A DNA stretch of 5,750 nucleotides from an uncultured Bacilli bacterium (GTDB lineage Bacteria > Bacillota_I > Bacilli_A > RF39 > UBA660), in NCBI GenBank assembly GCA_947625005.1, contig CANQNA010000092.1, positions 1 through 5,750 on the forward strand, in the 5' to 3' direction. A program made the translations under genes and the position numbers. This document shows positions 5,152-5,750 of this stretch, one piece after another (within the stretch, counting starts at the first letter, position 1; every line of letters begins with the position of its first letter). Under the pieces are notes generated by a model. That model did not search any database and was not told where the DNA came from. It saw only the letters and a list, made by a program, of their open reading frames with translations.

Positions 5152-5750
5152 ATGAAAAAAATTTTTAAGTATTTAGTAGTTTTTTTAGCACTTTTTTGTG
5201 CTGTAAGAGTAAAAGGGGAAATAAAGGACTATATGATAAAAAATTATATTGAGATTCCTGGAGTATATGTAACCGCTCTCGGAGAATCTAAAAATACTTA
5301 TAATTATTTAAATGTTATAGTTCGAGCAAGTGATAAACAATATGTTTATTGTATAGAACCAGGGACTAAAATAGAAGATAATACTTCATACAATGGTGTT
5401 AATAATGATTATGCTTTAGCCGCAAATATGAATGCCGCAGATTGGGAAAGAGTTTCTTTACTGGCGTATTATGGTTATGGATATTCTGATTCTAGTTACA
5501 ATCATACCGATAATATTTGGTATGCAATTACGCAATTTATGATTTGGAAAACAGTACCTCGAGGATTTAATATTTTCTTTACTGATAGAATTCATGGTAA
5601 CGAAGTTACCAAATTCACAAATGAAATGACTGAAATAAATAATTTAGTCAATACTTATTATAAAAGACCAACATTTGATCTTACTAATAATACTTTAACT
5701 GTTGGCAAAGATACATCTTTTGAGGATACTAATAATGTTTTAAATCAATA
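5152..5750 (+). CDS. Secreted thioester-domain (TQXA-type) surface protein, 3' end outside window
   Basis: An open frame of 199 complete codons running off the window with no stop. Residues 1-22 form a signal peptide: basic MKKIFK, hydrophobic YLVVFLALFCAV, and a likely cut after VKG (22/23). The following domain carries both halves of the Gram-positive thioester signature: YCIEPG with C67 and ITQFMIW with Q128. In this family the cysteine and glutamine side chains form an internal thioester that can bond covalently to host or other ligands, as in streptococcal Cpa and SfbI. Between them lies LAYYGYGYSD (120-residue region before NIWYAITQ), usual for the family. The segment after about 170 probably begins the next domain; stalk domains and a wall anchor would be expected downstream but are not visible. 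C16 is not in a lipobox. The ATG is set by GGGAGG at 5139-5144. Adhesin function is inferred from the family. Confidence 0.85.
   Translation, partial: MKKIFKYLVVFLALFCAVRVKGEIKDYMIKNYIEIPGVYVTALGESKNTYNYLNVIVRASDKQYVYCIEPGTKIEDNTSYNGVNNDYALAANMNAADWERVSLLAYYGYGYSDSSYNHTDNIWYAITQFMIWKTVPRGFNIFFTDRIHGNEVTKFTNEMTEINNLVNTYYKRPTFDLTNNTLTVGKDTSFEDTNNVLNQ

Noticed and set aside
5197..5199. Cysteine 16 of the surface protein as a lipoprotein attachment site
   Set aside because: The preceding residues are A-L-F; phenylalanine directly before the cysteine does not fit a lipobox, and a normal signal peptide cut after VKG fits better.
1..5750. Alternative genetic code (UGA as tryptophan), as in Mollicutes
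   Set aside because: All complete genes end in TAA and use TGG for tryptophan, with no in-frame TGA needing read-through.

Overview
The window is very AT-rich DNA with short intergenic gaps, clear Shine-Dalgarno sites, TAA stops on every complete gene, and TGG as the tryptophan codon. No gene needs UGA read as tryptophan, so the standard bacterial code fits. Peptidoglycan genes (murD and a murT-gatD pair), together with a thioester-domain surface protein, point to a walled, low-GC member of the Bacillota. An uncultured, reduced-genome gut lineage close to the Bacilli/Mollicutes boundary would fit, but that placement is inference.

Layout. At 20-907 (+) lies an orphan protein-kinase-fold protein. 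A hairpin at 913-936 separates it from a minus-strand operon, murT (2986-1649) followed by gatD (1656-943), whose reading frames overlap. A 159-bp divergent intergenic region (2987-3145) carries two mirrored promoter-like elements. One faces murT-gatD and the other faces a plus-strand operon of a GNAT acetyltransferase (3146-3664) overlapping murD (3640-4974). Downstream of murD, at 4975-5151, there is a strong terminator hairpin, an imperfect second copy of part of it, a 17-bp perfect inverted repeat that competes with the terminator, and a leader hairpin that would mask the next ribosome binding site. The window ends inside a secreted Cys-Gln thioester-domain protein (5152 onward).

How the genes work together. 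MurD adds D-glutamate to UDP-MurNAc-L-Ala in the cytoplasm. MurT-GatD normally amidates that same glutamate later, at the lipid II stage. The divergent promoters therefore serve two steps acting on the same residue of the stem peptide. The thioester-domain protein would act outside the wall and may be an adhesin.

Most notable points: (1) the GatD homologue keeps the nucleophile cysteine but has isoleucine where the catalytic histidine is expected, and has a remodelled nucleophile elbow; its partner MurT also has altered motifs. (2) The divergent promoter region is a mirrored pair. (3) The murD 3' region has mutually exclusive RNA folds. (4) The surface-protein leader can pair with its own Shine-Dalgarno sequence. 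I see no RNA genes, CRISPR array, insertion sequence or phage genes.
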